Shown here: positions 22,901 through 33,625 of the stretch, piece by piece | How positions within the stretch are numbered: position 1 is the stretch's first letter | Layout of the letters: every line of letters starts with the position of its first letter | From: Cannabis sativa | Lineage: Eukaryota > Streptophyta > Magnoliopsida > Rosales > Cannabaceae | Length of the DNA stretch: 64,000 nucleotides | Direction of reading: 5' to 3' | Assembly: GCF_029168945.1 (NCBI RefSeq) | Contig: NC_083609.1 | Location: 25,479,501-25,543,500, forward strand | Position numbers and translations under genes: made by a program | Notes under the pieces: model-generated | Seen by the model: the letters and a program-made list of their open reading frames with translations, nothing else | What the model was told of the DNA's origin: nothing | Databases searched by the model: none

Positions 22901-23578
22901 CTTGCTGCAGAGGCTGGCCGCCTTTCCAAGAACCTAATTAATCACGGCTTCGTCTTGTCTGAATTTGGGGGCATAGACGAAGTCATGAAGACCCTGCAGG
23001 ATCTGTCCACTGAAAGGCGGACGTTCCAAGAGGATGCTGAGCGGCGGGAGGCCCTTGCCAAGGCCAAGTTCGAGGAAGAGGCCAAGCAAAGGGAAGCACA
23101 AGCGGAGGCGATGATCGGGGAGGAGGTCCTTCGGAGGGACAGGCTGGAGGCCAAGCACCGGGAGGAGCTGAGGGCAGAGGGCGAGGCTGTTGCCAAGGCC
23201 AGACGCGAGCTCCGGGAGGCTAGGGAAGCCTTAGATGAAATGGCCGCCAAGGTGAAGTCCTTAGAGGAAGCGCACCAGGCAGACTTGGAGTCCAGGGAAA
23301 ACTTGGCCGTGGAGCTGAAGGAGCTCAAGGACTTTAAAGATCAAGCCTTGAAGAAGGCTAAGAAAGATGAGCTCCTTTCTCCCATCTCCTGCAGCCGATG
23401 CATTAAGCGCTTTGACGATGGCGTTTACATGGCCTGGTCAACAAATGGCCAGAATATCAAGCTCGACTTCTACCCAAAACCCACGGAGATGATTGCTAAA
23501 TTTCGGGAGAAGAAGAAGAAACTTGATGCCATGCTGGAGGCGCGCATTGGTCGTCGTCTTCCACCTCGAATTGACTAG
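22901..23578 (+). CDS. Antisense extra ORF of the Tat element, C-terminal coiled-coil exon
   Basis: About 225 codons from LAAEAGRLSKN to a TAG at 23576-23578. Residues about 45-155 are a long charged helix (repeats of E, K, R, A with hydrophobic spacing, for example REEL, ARREL, REALDEMAAKVKSLEEA), which reads as a coiled coil. The tail has a short conserved-looking block (CSRCIKRFDDGVYMAW). The ATG at 22955 is internal; the exon start at the acceptor is preferred. It ends about 490 bp from the stop of pol, which comes from the other side, so the two genes converge. A structural or Gag-like role is possible but unproven. Confidence 0.7.
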   Translation, partial: LAAEAGRLSKNLINHGFVLSEFGGIDEVMKTLQDLSTERRTFQEDAERREALAKAKFEEEAKQREAQAEAMIGEEVLRRDRLEAKHREELRAEGEAVAKARRELREAREALDEMAAKVKSLEEAHQADLESRENLAVELKELKDFKDQALKKAKKDELLSPISCSRCIKRFDDGVYMAWSTNGQNIKLDFYPKPTEMIAKFREKKKKLDAMLEARIGRRLPPRID

Positions 23579-24070
23579 GCTGTTATGAATACAACCTAGA
23601 TTTTTCTTATCTCTTTTTTTTTTTATTATTTACAGCCAATTATCTTTTACTTAAGACAATCTTTATTTACAGCTGTTTTACTTTCTAAGGGGAAACAATG
23701 ATTAAGGCCTGTCCCCGGGACCTTTGTATATATTTGTAATTATTTTTTGACCTGCCCTTAGGGCTAGGATTTTTATATATATATATGATCTTTTTCGATG
23801 CACATATTTTTCTTTTGGACCTGCCCTTTGCGTCAGGATGTTTATACATATGCTTTTTTCTTTTTTGTGCATATTTTTTTTTTGACCTACCCTTTGGGTC
23901 AGGATGTTTTACTTGTCCTGTTTCTCGTCTGTCCGTGTGGTATGCCCTAGTACCCCCTGAGTGGCATAGAAACTTTGTTCTTGAGGCACTCAATTTTATT
24001 TAAAATACAGAGGGTGCATACACTTAGACGGTACAAACTCTTTAAACAAAGCCTAAGTTATATTTTTGGA
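23579..24070. repeat. Convergent 3' region with imperfect tandem repeats
   Basis: Between the stop of the antisense gene and the stop of pol. From about 23700 to 23930 three to four diverged units of about 65 bp share a core like TTTGACCTGCCCTTTGGGTCAGGAT (units near 23705, 23748, 23814 and 23881), separated by T- and TA-rich spacers. No coding frame. Both transcripts could end here. Confidence 0.6.
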
Positions 24071-24180
24071 CTATTGGTAATATTTTATGAGGTGATCGGC
24101 ATTCCAGGCCCTTGGCACAATGGTTCCGTCCATCCTTTTTAGCTTATAGGTGCCTGAACCGATTTCGTCCTCGATTTCAT
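24071..24180 (-). pseudogene. C-terminal end of Tat pol, cut off by a solo LTR
   Basis: On the - strand, after the TTCAT duplication, the frame reads IEDEIGSGTYKLKRMDG, then RAWNADHLIKYYQ and a TAG at 24071-24073. This is the typical integrase tail of Tat elements (GTYKL, WNADHLKKYY). It joins exactly to GPYE at 26092 once the solo LTR and one duplication are taken out, which supports both the gene model and the LTR boundaries. Confidence 0.8.
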
Positions 24181-26091
24181 TGTTGGGAATTATTTTACCA
24201 GGATCTTAGATCTACTCACAAGTATGTTTATTAACATCCTAAATATGAACTTTCTAAAACGATAAAATAAACACATATAAAGTTAAGAAAACCTTACATT
24301 GATGCAGCGGAATAAATGTCTCCTTCCACTCAGATCTCTAACCCTTGATTCCTTTCTGTAGCAGAGTATAATCAAGATCTGAGCCCGAATCTCCTTCTTC
24401 TTCAAGCTTTGATCCTTCACAGTCTTCCAATCTATGATTGAGTTGCGCTTCTTGTGTGTGGGCACTTACTCTTTCACTAGGGTCACGAAAAAGATGAAGG
24501 AAAAGAGGGAGAGAGGTTTCGGCCAAGGTAGAGAGTGAGGAAGGCTCAATTTTCTGAAGAGAGAAATTTCTGTCAGAAAGGCTTATTGAAAACTTGTGTT
24601 TTGACTGAGCCATCACTTTCTATTTATAGGCAACTTACTAGGTTTAAGTTTAGAATTATTTGGCATTAAAATAATGAAAATAATAATTTGAAAAAGCCTT
24701 ATAAGTGGCCGGCCATAGGTGTTGTAATGGGCCCCACTTAATTTTGCAATTTTATCAAATTTTATCTCTATTTTCTCAAAAATGCCAATTTTCCAATTCT
24801 AACCTTTTAAATGCCAAAACTAATTATTTAATAATTAAAATACATTATTAAATAATATTGTCATTTAATTTAATTATTAATTAGACATATAAAGTCTATT
24901 AATAAATAAATAAACCTAGAAAACTCTTTTCCTTACAATTTCACCCCTGCTTAGTGAAAATTCATAAAATCAGACATAGTCTAACTTTAGAATTATAATT
25001 GATCAATCACGAATCAATTAATGAGTCTTACAAGCAGAATGTTCTCAACTAGAATGGGGACCATGGATCTATATGCTGAGCTTCCAATAAGTGAACCAAA
25101 TTTACCAAGTAAATTCCTACTTATTAATTCTTCGTTGAATCCACTCTTAGAACTTAGAATTGCACTCTCAGACTTATATAGAGCATATTGTATGTTTCAC
25201 GATACCAATATACTATCTCATTTAACCATTGTTATAATCTTATTGTGATTTAAAGATCCTCTATATAGATGATTTACATCGAGATGGGATTTCTTTACCG
25301 TTCTCACCCCTCAATGTATTTTGCCCCTTAAAACACTTAGCTACCTGTAAATGGTGTTTAGTGATCTAATAATTAGTCAGTTAAACAAGAGCTCATCCAT
25401 TTACTTCTATTTGCTAAGCTCGAAGGGAATCATCACTTAACTTCTATACACCAGTAGAAGCTATAGATTCCATATTTATGTTCAGCACTCCCACTCAATC
25501 ATACTATCATGTTCCCAAAATATACGTATCACCCTGACCCAAAAGTAGGCTTAACTAATAAATCAAAGAACATGAATAGCACTCCTGAGTTGAGCCCAAG
25601 CATATCAGGATTTAGATTCTTTTCAATCTTAAGATCAACTACTGATATTGACTTGGAAAGATATGTATAACGGTAAGTTTGTAATATCTTAACTTAGTTG
25701 CAATATCGGTCCAGTCCAATGTATACTCCATACATTCGAAACTAGTATACTTTACTAATGTCCTGGAAAGAACATAACACTTACTCCAAGTGTAAGTACA
25801 CATCATCGCTGATTATCACATTAGTGTAAATCGAATAACACTGATGAAACAGGGACCAAAACTTTTGATTCATATGATCACAATCACATTCCACTGTGTT
25901 GACGATACTGTAATTGTGAATAAACATATGATCTGGATTTAACTGATTTTGTGTGTATGAATGTAATAAACATATTAAACATATTAAACCATTATCATGT
26001 AAAATTCATGCAAACATCAATCACTTCAAATTTCTTATATTGATAACTAATCAGATTGTAAAGAGTTTTATTTAGGGCATAAAACCTAACA
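24181..26091 (-). mobile_element. Solo LTR of copia family C (copy c)
   Basis: 1911 bp from TGTTGGGAATT to AAACCTAACA on the + strand, flanked on both sides by TTCAT (24176-24180 and 26092-26096), a perfect 5-bp target-site duplication. No internal sequence is present, so two LTRs have recombined and left one. It carries a - strand TATA box at 24621-24630. It lies in the last part of the Tat pol gene. Confidence 0.95.
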
Positions 26092-27833
26092 TTCATATGG
26101 TCCTTCCCAATTTGGCCCAAGTACCCCCACTCCGGGTTCTTGGGTGGCTGGGAAGACTCTTCTTAAGACCATATCCCCAATAGCAAATTTTCTGTTTTTA
26201 ACTTTGGAGTGAAAATATTTGGTCACCTTCTTTTGATAAGCTGCCATCCGTATTTGAGACTCGTCTCGGAGCTCTTAAACTTGATCCAGCGCTTCTTGTA
26301 GTAAAGCTTTGTTTGTAGCTGGATCATAAGTCGTTCTCCTGTGGGACGGGAATAACGTTTCTACCGGGACTATCGCTTCACAACCGTAAGCCATTGAGAA
26401 AGGCGAGTGTCCGGTCGTGGTTCTGGGGGTCGTCTGGTAGGCCCATAACACTCTTGGCAACTCTTAGGGCCAGTTTTTTTTGCAGGCCAGCAGCTTTTTC
26501 TTTAGGGTGACCTTTAGGGTTTTATTGTCTGCTTCTGCTTGTCCGTTCGTTTGCGGCCTTGCCACTGCGGAGAAGCTTTTTACTACTCCGTGTTGGTTGC
26601 AGAAGTCAGTAAATTCTTCGCAATCAAATTGCTTTCCATTGTAAGAGACTATTTTGTGAGGCAAGCCATATCGACACACTATGTTTTTGATAACAAAGTC
26701 TAGTGCTTTTTTAGCAGTTATGGTCTTCATAGGCTCGGCCTCCGTCCATTTGGTGAAGTAGTCTAGTGCTACTATTGCATACTTTACTCCTCCCTTTCCT
26801 GTTGGCAGGGACCCAATAAGATCTATTCCCCAAACCGCGAAGGGCCAGGGACTAGTCATCAGGGTAATTTCATTGGGAGGAGCTCTCGGTATGTTCGCAA
26901 ACCTTTGGCACGAATCACATTTTTGGACGTAGTCTATGCAATCTTTTTTCATTGTTGGCCAGAAGTATCCCTGTCTCAATATCTTCTTTGAGAGACTGGG
27001 TCCTCCTGTATGATCTCCACAGAACCCTTCGTGGACCTCTAGCATAATTTGTCTAGCTTCAGGGTCCGATACACACCTTAAATAAGGCATGCTGAGTCCT
27101 CTTCGGTAGAGAATTTGATCCATCATTACGTAACGATGAGCCTGATACTGAATCTCTCGAGACAATGCCCTTTCTTGGGGAAACTCACCTTTCGTTATGT
27201 ATTCTATGATGGGGACCATCCAGCTGGGTTCTTGCCCAACCGTTATTATGGCCTGTTTCACTTTGATGCTTGGCTCTGCCAAGCGTTCCACTGGATCTAC
27301 CCCCAGTCCTTCGATTTCACTATCTGAAGCTAACTTAGCCAGACAGTCCGTGTGAGCGTTCTTTTCCCGGAGGATTCTTTCTACTTTGTAGTCCGTGAAC
27401 TCGTGGAGCAGCTCCCGGACTATTGTTACATATGCGGCCATCCGCTCGCCGCGTGTTTGGTACTCTCTTGATATCTAATTTACGACCAGCTGGGAGTCGT
27501 TGTACACTTCTACTCTTTTGGCACCTACGACCTTCGCTAGTCTCAGCCCTGCTATCAAGGCCTCATATTCGGCCTCGTTGTTTGAAGCTGAGAAGTCAAA
27601 CCGTAGGGCTGCCTAGAGTCGAAGTCCGGTCAGGGATATCATTGCAACCCCCGCTCCGGATCCATTTTCATTGCAGGCTCCATGCACAAACACTCTCCAT
27701 GTGGGGACCGATGGTATCGGCGCATTCGCGATCGCCTCGGCTTCATTGCACTCGGTGATAAAATCTGCCAAGGCTTGGCCTTTTATGGAGATGCGGGGAC
27801 GTAGTGTAAGTCGAATTGACTTAACGCCATTGC
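26092..27833 (-). pseudogene. Tat RNase H end and integrase, inactivated
   Basis: From high to low coordinates: RNase H-like sequence with NNEAEYEAL and NDSQLV (about 27500-27590), then integrase with a zinc finger (H...H...CDSCQRF near 26910-27030), GIDLIG as first catalytic motif, and GQAEADNKTLK as third. The second catalytic aspartate is replaced: the motif reads VSYNGKQF (near 26640) where VSDNG is expected, which should abolish strand transfer. Stops interrupt the frame at about 27616 (TAG in LRL*AAL), 27476 (VVN*ISRE), 26461 (NWP*ELPRV) and 26275. The first two fit CAG to TAG. The integrase tail continues past the solo LTR at 24071-24180. Confidence 0.85.
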
Positions 27834-29736
27834 CTATTTGAGGAGCCTTCCGGATGCTTCTGGCTTTTGGAGGACTTGCCGGAGCGGGTTATTGGTCAGT
27901 ACCTTGATCGGGTGTGCTTGGAAATATGGCCTTAATTTTCTTGAGACCATTAGGATGCAGAAAACTAGTTTTTCGATGATGGGGTACCGCGTCTCTGCTC
28001 CTATCATGGGCTTGCTGAAGTAGTACACGGGATGCTGAGTTTTCTCTTCTTCCCGGACTAGGGCAGCGCTGACCGCGTGCTCGAAGACGGCCAGATATAG
28101 GAATAGGCCCTCTCCGAGAACGGGTTTTGATAGGATCGGAGGCTTGGCCATATGTTCTTTCAGCTTTTTGAATGCCTCCTCGCACTCGTCCGGCCATTCG
28201 AACTTTATGCACTTCTTCAATATGTTAAAGAAGGGGATGCACTTATCTGTAGACCGGGAGATAAAGCGGCTCAGGGCAGCAACCTTTCCGGTTAGGCTCT
28301 GCACGCCTTTATGCTTCTTGGGGGACGGCATGCTTAGGAGAGCTTGGATTTTTTCCGGGTTTGCCTCAATCCCCCTCTGGCTGACGATGAAGCCCAGGAA
28401 CTTTCCTGATTTGACCCCAAAGGTGCATTTCTTTGGGTTGAGCTTCATACCGTATCTCCGGACTACCTTTGAATGCCTCCTCGCACTCGTCCGACCATTC
28501 GAACTTTTGGCACTTCTTCAATATGTTGAAGAAGGGGATGCACTTATCTGTAGACCGGGAGATAAAGCGGCTCAGGGCAGCAACCTTTCCGGTTAGGCTC
28601 TGCACGTCTTTATGCTTCTTGGGGGACGGCAAGCTCAGGAGAGCTTGGATTTTTTCCGGGTTTGCCTCAATCCCCCTATGGCTAACGATGAAGCCCAAGA
28701 ACTTTCCTGATTTGACCCCAAAGGTGCATTTCTTTGGGTTGAGCTTCATACCGTATCTCCGGACTACCTCAAAACACTCTTCTAAGTCGTCTGCATGGCT
28801 ATTGCATGTTTTAGACTTGACGAGCATATCATCCACGTAAACCTCCATGTTTCGCCCCAAGAGGCCTTTGAACATTCGGTTGACCATTCTCTGGTAGGTC
28901 GCACCGGCGTTCTTCAGTCCGAAAGGCATGACTAGGTAGCAGTATACCCCCTTATCGGTCCTAAAGCTAGTGCACTTTTGGTCCGTCATGTGCATCTTTA
29001 TTTGGTTGTACCCAGCGTAGGCGTCCATGGAGGACAGTAGTTTGAATCCGGAAGTGGCATCTACCATCTGGTCGATCCTGGGTAGCGGGAAGCAGTCCTT
29101 TGGACAAGCTTTGTTTAGAACAGTGAAATCTATACAAACTCACCAAGTCCCGTTCAGCTTTGGCACCAAGACCGGATTGGCTAGCCATTCTGGGTAGTAT
29201 ACGTCGCGGATCATGCTGTTTGTCAAAAGCTTGTCCACCTCTTTCTCTAGGGCCTCCACCTTTACTGAATCGAGGGGGCGTCGCTTTTGTTGGACTAGCG
29301 GCATGTCCGGATTGACGTTGAGGACGTGGGTGATGACGTGGGGACTTATGCCGGTCATGTCCTCTTGGCCCCATGCAAAAATATCGATGGCACCCTTCAG
29401 TGTTTTTATTATTTTTTCTTTTTCCTCCGGATCTAGGCTTTTTCCTAGCCGAAGTACTTTGGTGGAGTCGAGGTCGCACACTGATATCTCCTCGACATCC
29501 TCTATTGGTTCTACAATTTTTTCGGACACCACCCGGGGATCCAACTCATCTTCTTCAGCCATTTCTGGCTCAATGAGTTCCCGGACCATTAGTACGGGCA
29601 AGTGGGTTGCAACGTTGTAACATTGCCTTGCCTCCCCCTGATTTCCTCTCACTGTCCCTATTCCAGCTTCCTGGGTAGGGAACTTTAAGCACAAGTTTCG
29701 TATAGACGTGACTGCGTCGAAATCTACCAGGGCCGG
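27834..29736 (-). pseudogene. Tat reverse transcriptase, disrupted by stop codons and a tandem duplication
   Basis: From 29694 downward the frame gives the protease-RT linker, then RT motifs PVLVPKLNGTW, SSMDAYAGYNQI, VMPFGLKNAGATYQRM and the catalytic YVDDMLVKSK (near 28830), followed by thumb and connection (KFLGFIVS, GKVAALSRFIS) and the start of RNase H (near 28080). A TGA at 29140-29142 replaces an arginine codon in NGTW*VCIDF. A 301-bp direct duplication (28167-28467 and 28468-28768) shifts the frame and repeats the thumb region. A second open frame (28448-27834) covers the copy nearer the C-terminus. The product would be non-functional. Confidence 0.88.
28167..28768 (-). repeat. 301-bp tandem duplication inside RT
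   Basis: Units 28167-28467 and 28468-28768 are direct copies with only a few differences (for example CGGCCATTCG against CGACCATTCG). Since 301 is not a multiple of three, the frame is lost at the junction. The small divergence shows that the duplication is old enough to have collected changes, or that one unit was converted from another copy. Confidence 0.92.
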
Positions 29737-31050
29737 TCAGCCGAGTATCACGTTGTAAGCGGTTAGGCAGTCCACCACCACGAAAGTGCAGTATTTGAAT
29801 GTGCTTTGGGGGGTGTCCGGGCACAAGGTGACGGGAAGTCTCACTTTCCCCATTGGGATAAGCGTCGTTCCGTTAAACCCTGTGAGTTGGGAACCACTAG
29901 GTGAGAGGTCTCGGTCCGTCAGGCCTATTGCAGTGAAGGCCTCCTTGAAGAGTAGATTCACAGAACTTCCGTTGTCAATCAAGACTCTGGCCACCACTTT
30001 ATTGGCGATGGGGGTCTCGATGACTAACGGATCATGGTGAGGGAAGCGCACCGTCTTGGCGTCTTCTTCCGTGAACGTGATGGGTTGATCCATCAGCCGG
30101 GGCATCTGAGCTGGGAGTTGAGTAACTTCCCAAACCTCATTGTGTTTGACGGCCCCTGCATTCCGCTTTAATTCTTTGCAGGTGGTCCCTCCAATATGGG
30201 GTCCTCCTGAGATCATGGCCACTCTCCCATTGGGTCTGGGTGGCAGACCGGGGATGTGTTGGGCATCTCCGGCGGGAGCGACTGGAGCCAATACTCTTGC
30301 TGCACCCCCTGGTGCTCCCTGCGGCACAACCCCTGTCGCCTGACCCGGATTAAGGTGAGGCAGCCGATTCTTGATCCACTCATAGAGGTGCCCTAATCGG
30401 ATTAGGTTTTCAATCTCATCCTTAAGATTTTTGCATTCATTAGTGCTGTGCCCAATGTCGTTGTGGTACTCGCATCTTTTGTTGGGGTCCCTCCGGGAGC
30501 TATCCTTGTACAAGGGAGGTGGTATCCGGTAGTGCGTATTTTGCGTAGTAGCAAAGTACACACGCTCTTGGGAGTCCGTCAACTCCGTGTACTGGGTGTA
30601 CTGTGGAGTATACCCCCTCTTTTGGCATTTCTCCTCCGTCCGGGTGCTGCCTTTAAAGGATCGTTTACTCCTCGAGCCCTGGGAAGGACCTGCCAGGCTG
30701 GCGGTTGGAGCGGAGTGCGAGGGAGCTTGTCCATTTACCCCTAAGGGATTTCCAAAATGGGATGATGCGGGGGCCAAGGCTTGGCCCTGACAGTATCCGG
30801 GAGTAGCAGAGAATTGTATGCCGCTCATTGGTGGAGCTGCGGTCGGGACGATACCCGATGGCGGGGCTCCGTGCATATACCCTGCTATCCCGGTGGGATA
30901 GTATCCTCCATAGACCACTATTTGGGTCTCTTCAAGGTTGATGTATTTTTGGACTCTTTTCTTGAAGTCCTGAAGGCTTGCAGCTCCTTCCTGTTGTAGT
31001 TCGTTCCAGAATGGAGTCCCTGTACGAATGCATGCCTGGACAAGGGCAAG
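29737..31050 (-). pseudogene. Tat Gag C-terminus, zinc knuckle and protease
   Basis: The frame 30918-29737 (393 codons) starts after a proline/glycine-rich linker. It contains a zinc-knuckle-like CEYHNDIGHSTNECKNLK (around residue 160-180) typical of Tat Gag, and ends with an aspartic protease: RVLIDNGSS holds the catalytic Asp, followed by the flap-side sequence and VILG. The frame is stopped by a TGA (29737-29739) that replaces an arginine codon (GRPAL in relatives, G*PAL here). The upstream frame to 31050 is the same and continues from the Gag core after the TAG at 31051-31053. Confidence 0.85.
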
Positions 31051-32255
31051 CTATTGTCCGTCATCAACTTTCTTGGTCTTCGAGGCTTCCTCTCGGAACC
31101 TCTTTATATAGTTTTTCAAGGTCTCTGTGGGCAGCTGCTTGATGTTATTCAAGGCACTGACCTCCAGGTTGACCTTTCTTGCGGCAACAAACTGCCTCCG
31201 GAAGTTGGTCTGTAACTTATTCCAACAGCCCACGGATCCTGGCTCCAGTTTTTTAAACCATTCCTCCGCGGACCCGCTTAGAGTAAGCGGGAAGCACAGA
31301 CATTTTGCGTGATTACTGACTCTCATGACCATCATGACACGGTTAAACCGCGACAAGTGGTCGCTTGGATCGGAGTTCCCAGTATAAGGTGCCATTTTGG
31401 GCATCTTAAAGTTCTTGGGGAGCTCTGCTTCCAGGATGTGCTTGGCACACGGCTCCCGGTCCTCACAGTCTGAGTCGGAGTCGTCGCCTTTCTGTCTCCA
31501 GGAGACTCGGGCGATATCTTTGCGGAGTATGGCGAGTTCCGCCATGATTCCTTCATTTAACGTTCCTGTGGAGACCGCGGGTCCGTACTTCTTGTGGTCA
31601 AGGTGATCCCGGAGGTCACCTTGATTCCGATTGATTTGATTTCTCAAATCGACGGGAGGACATCTCTGTCCTCTTCTCCCTCTACCTCCGGGCTCCTGGT
31701 GCACGGAAACGCTTTTTCGATCCTCTCGATCATGAGGGCCAAGACTCCCTTTTTGGAGTTTGCCCCTTTGCGGACCTTTCGCGGATCCTGCGCCTTTTTC
31801 TTTCTCCCGGGGGTAGTAGTAGGATTTTTCTTTTGGTTCCCTTCAGCGGGATACCTTATAGGGCTAGGTTCCCTAGACTTTCTATGTTGGGTACTAGGCG
31901 AGGATTCCTTCGGTTCCTTGCCAGGTCCAGCAGTCATTGCCTTGGGATGCACGTGGATGTCAGCCACCTCCATGGCTTTTTGCATGGCCAGCATTACCTC
32001 TTGCATTTTTTGGTTTTGTGCTTTTTGGGCTGCGATCTCAGCTTCATGATCGACAGCCTTCTGTCTTAGAAGCACCAGCTCTGAGTAACTACCTTCATCG
32101 TAGGCATACTCATCGAGGTTTCTCTCGTAATCATCATCAGGAATTCCTTCTTCTTCCTCGGAGCCCTCAGCTATCCTTGAGGCAACTTCTTCCTCATTTG
32201 GATCTTGAGCATCTTCTAGAGGGCGAGGTTGACGAGTGCTTCTAGTCTCCACCAT
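31051..32255 (-). pseudogene. Tat gag, N-terminal and core parts (frameshifted)
   Basis: ATG at 32253-32255, only about 60 bp from the 5' LTR (MVETRSTRQPRP). The first frame (203 codons, to 31644) is acidic then basic, with a helix of charged residues (residues about 60-95). A frame change between 31704 and 31644 leads into the retrotransposon Gag core: PKMAPYTGNSDPSDHLSRF, then AEEWFKKL and ETLKNYIKRFREEA, which match the PF03732-type Gag. A TAG at 31051-31053 ends it. One frameshift plus one stop separate it from the zinc knuckle part. Confidence 0.88.
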
Positions 32256-32288
32256 TGTTGCGATGTAAAGTATATTTGCAGAAGCTTT

Positions 32289-32315
32289 CTTCAGCTCTCA
32301 ATGAAAGCACCAAAA
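32289..32315 (-). other. Primer-binding region of the Tat element
   Basis: Sense sequence next to the 5' LTR is TTTTGGTGCTTTCATTGAGA. It lies exactly where the tRNA primer would pair, followed by the gag ATG about 35 bp later. I recall similar TTGGTGC starts in Tat-like elements, but I cannot name the tRNA from the sequence with confidence. Confidence 0.5.
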
Positions 32316-33064
32316 TGTTGACCGAGGTTTTCGACAACCAATAAAATAATATAAAATTAGAGAACTGTAAGAAATTAAGAGATGGATTTTTACGTGGTTG
32401 GGGCGTTAATGAGCCTTAGTCCACGAGTCTGTTGTATTTATGAGTGTATTAAATACAGAGAATGTTCTTGGTGAGTATTTACTCTTCTTGCACTTATGCA
32501 ACCCAAAATTCTCGACCCCATTTAATGAGCTTTGAGGGGGTATTTATAGTGTTTTTGGTGGGGTGATTCCCAGGATTATTGTACATGTGTCTCTGTAAAT
32601 ATCCATAAAGTTGGGTATTCCCAATGAATATACCATGGGTAATGCATGGTCAAATCCCTAGGTGCTGTAGGGCTTTTATGTGGAATGTGCTTATTGTCTT
32701 TTGACTGACGTGACTCTTCGCAGTGTAGCCGTCAATAGACTTAAATGATCCTTACTTCGTAGGTGCAGATTGGGGGTTGTGCCGTCAGACTTTATTGCAT
32801 GTAGCAGTCCGAACACGTTTCCTCCCATGCGACATTAAATGCGAGATGACTTCTCAGGGGAAGCCTGACACCTCGCGGAGATGCTTTGATGTTTATTTAG
32901 GCCTCCGGGAGCATAGGGGGCTCCGGGTGCCTTCTTCGGGAAGCAAGTCCCGGATACTGCCTTCCTTCATAAAGACTTAGCAAATAATTCAAATGTTAAG
33001 ATCTTTTGGTCCACGTGTCCCTGTCCGGTTGGTCCACGTATATTGGGCGAAATCAGGGGCAACA
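32316..33064 (-). repeat. 5' LTR of the Tat element (right)
   Basis: 749 bp, TGTTGACCGAGG...GGGGCAACA, with roughly 18 single-base differences from the left LTR by eye. Most are transitions or single transversions spread along the length. A TATA box for gag-pol is on the - strand at 32541-32550. The right flank is CTTTG. Confidence 0.92.
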
Positions 33065-33625
33065 CTTTGAAAATATGGTATTATAGGCTATATAAGGGTG
33101 TTTAGTAAGCATTGTAAATGTTGTATAATGGGTGATTAATCAAATCAAACTAGCCCATTTAGTCTGTTTTTCAATAAAATGTATATTTTTTTTTATCTTG
33201 GTTAAAATTTTAATATTTAAAAAATAAAATTTCTTTAAAAATTTAATAAATAAAAATATTTTATTAAATTTTTCAATAAAATATTTTTTTTAATATTTTC
33301 AAATTATTTAAAATATTAATATTTGAAAAATAAAATCCTTTTTGATATTTCTAAAAATTTCTTAAATATTGATATAACAGCTTTTTTTGACATAAAATTT
33401 GACGCTCTCACAAAATAATAAAATTTAAAAATATATTGATAAAAAGTATGAGAAGTCAATTTATCACTTTGAAATTAGTACGAGAAGTAACTTTAAATAA
33501 TTTGAGTGGAGAATTTACAAATTTTGTAAGCATAAAAAATCATTTAATTGTTATTTATCTATTTTTATCAATTGCTTTAAAATTATTTAACTAACTTAGC
33601 TAACAGAACTCCAGAGTTACATTAT
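33065..33625. other. AT-rich spacer, no gene seen
   Basis: Right flank of the Tat element. It is AT-rich with long A/T runs, and CTATATAAGG near 33089 could be a chance TATA box. Its last 60 bp (33559-33617) recur as a direct copy at 34520-34576, on the other side of the terminal-inverted-repeat element. Confidence 0.45.

Larger units (their letters stand above)
10019..33064 (-). mobile_element. Tat-type Ty3/gypsy retrotransposon with antisense extra gene
   Basis: A 23-kb interval is bounded by two direct LTRs of 749 bp each (TGTTGACCGAGG...GGGGCAACA). Flanks are TTTTG on the left and CTTTG on the right, a 5-bp duplication with one mismatch. Gag-pol reads on the - strand in the order gag, protease, RT, RNase H, integrase, which is Ty3/gypsy order. 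The YVDDMLVKSK motif and the extra gene between pol and the 3' LTR fit the plant Tat lineage. About 11.4 kb of the interval is inserted copia sequence (copies b and c), leaving an element of about 11.7 kb. By eye the LTRs differ at roughly 18 sites, so insertion is not very recent. Many stops show the copy cannot transpose by itself. Confidence 0.88.

Noticed and set aside
33085..33100. CTATATAAGG as a host promoter
   Set aside because: No transcript-like or coding sequence follows; chance occurrence in AT-rich DNA is likely.
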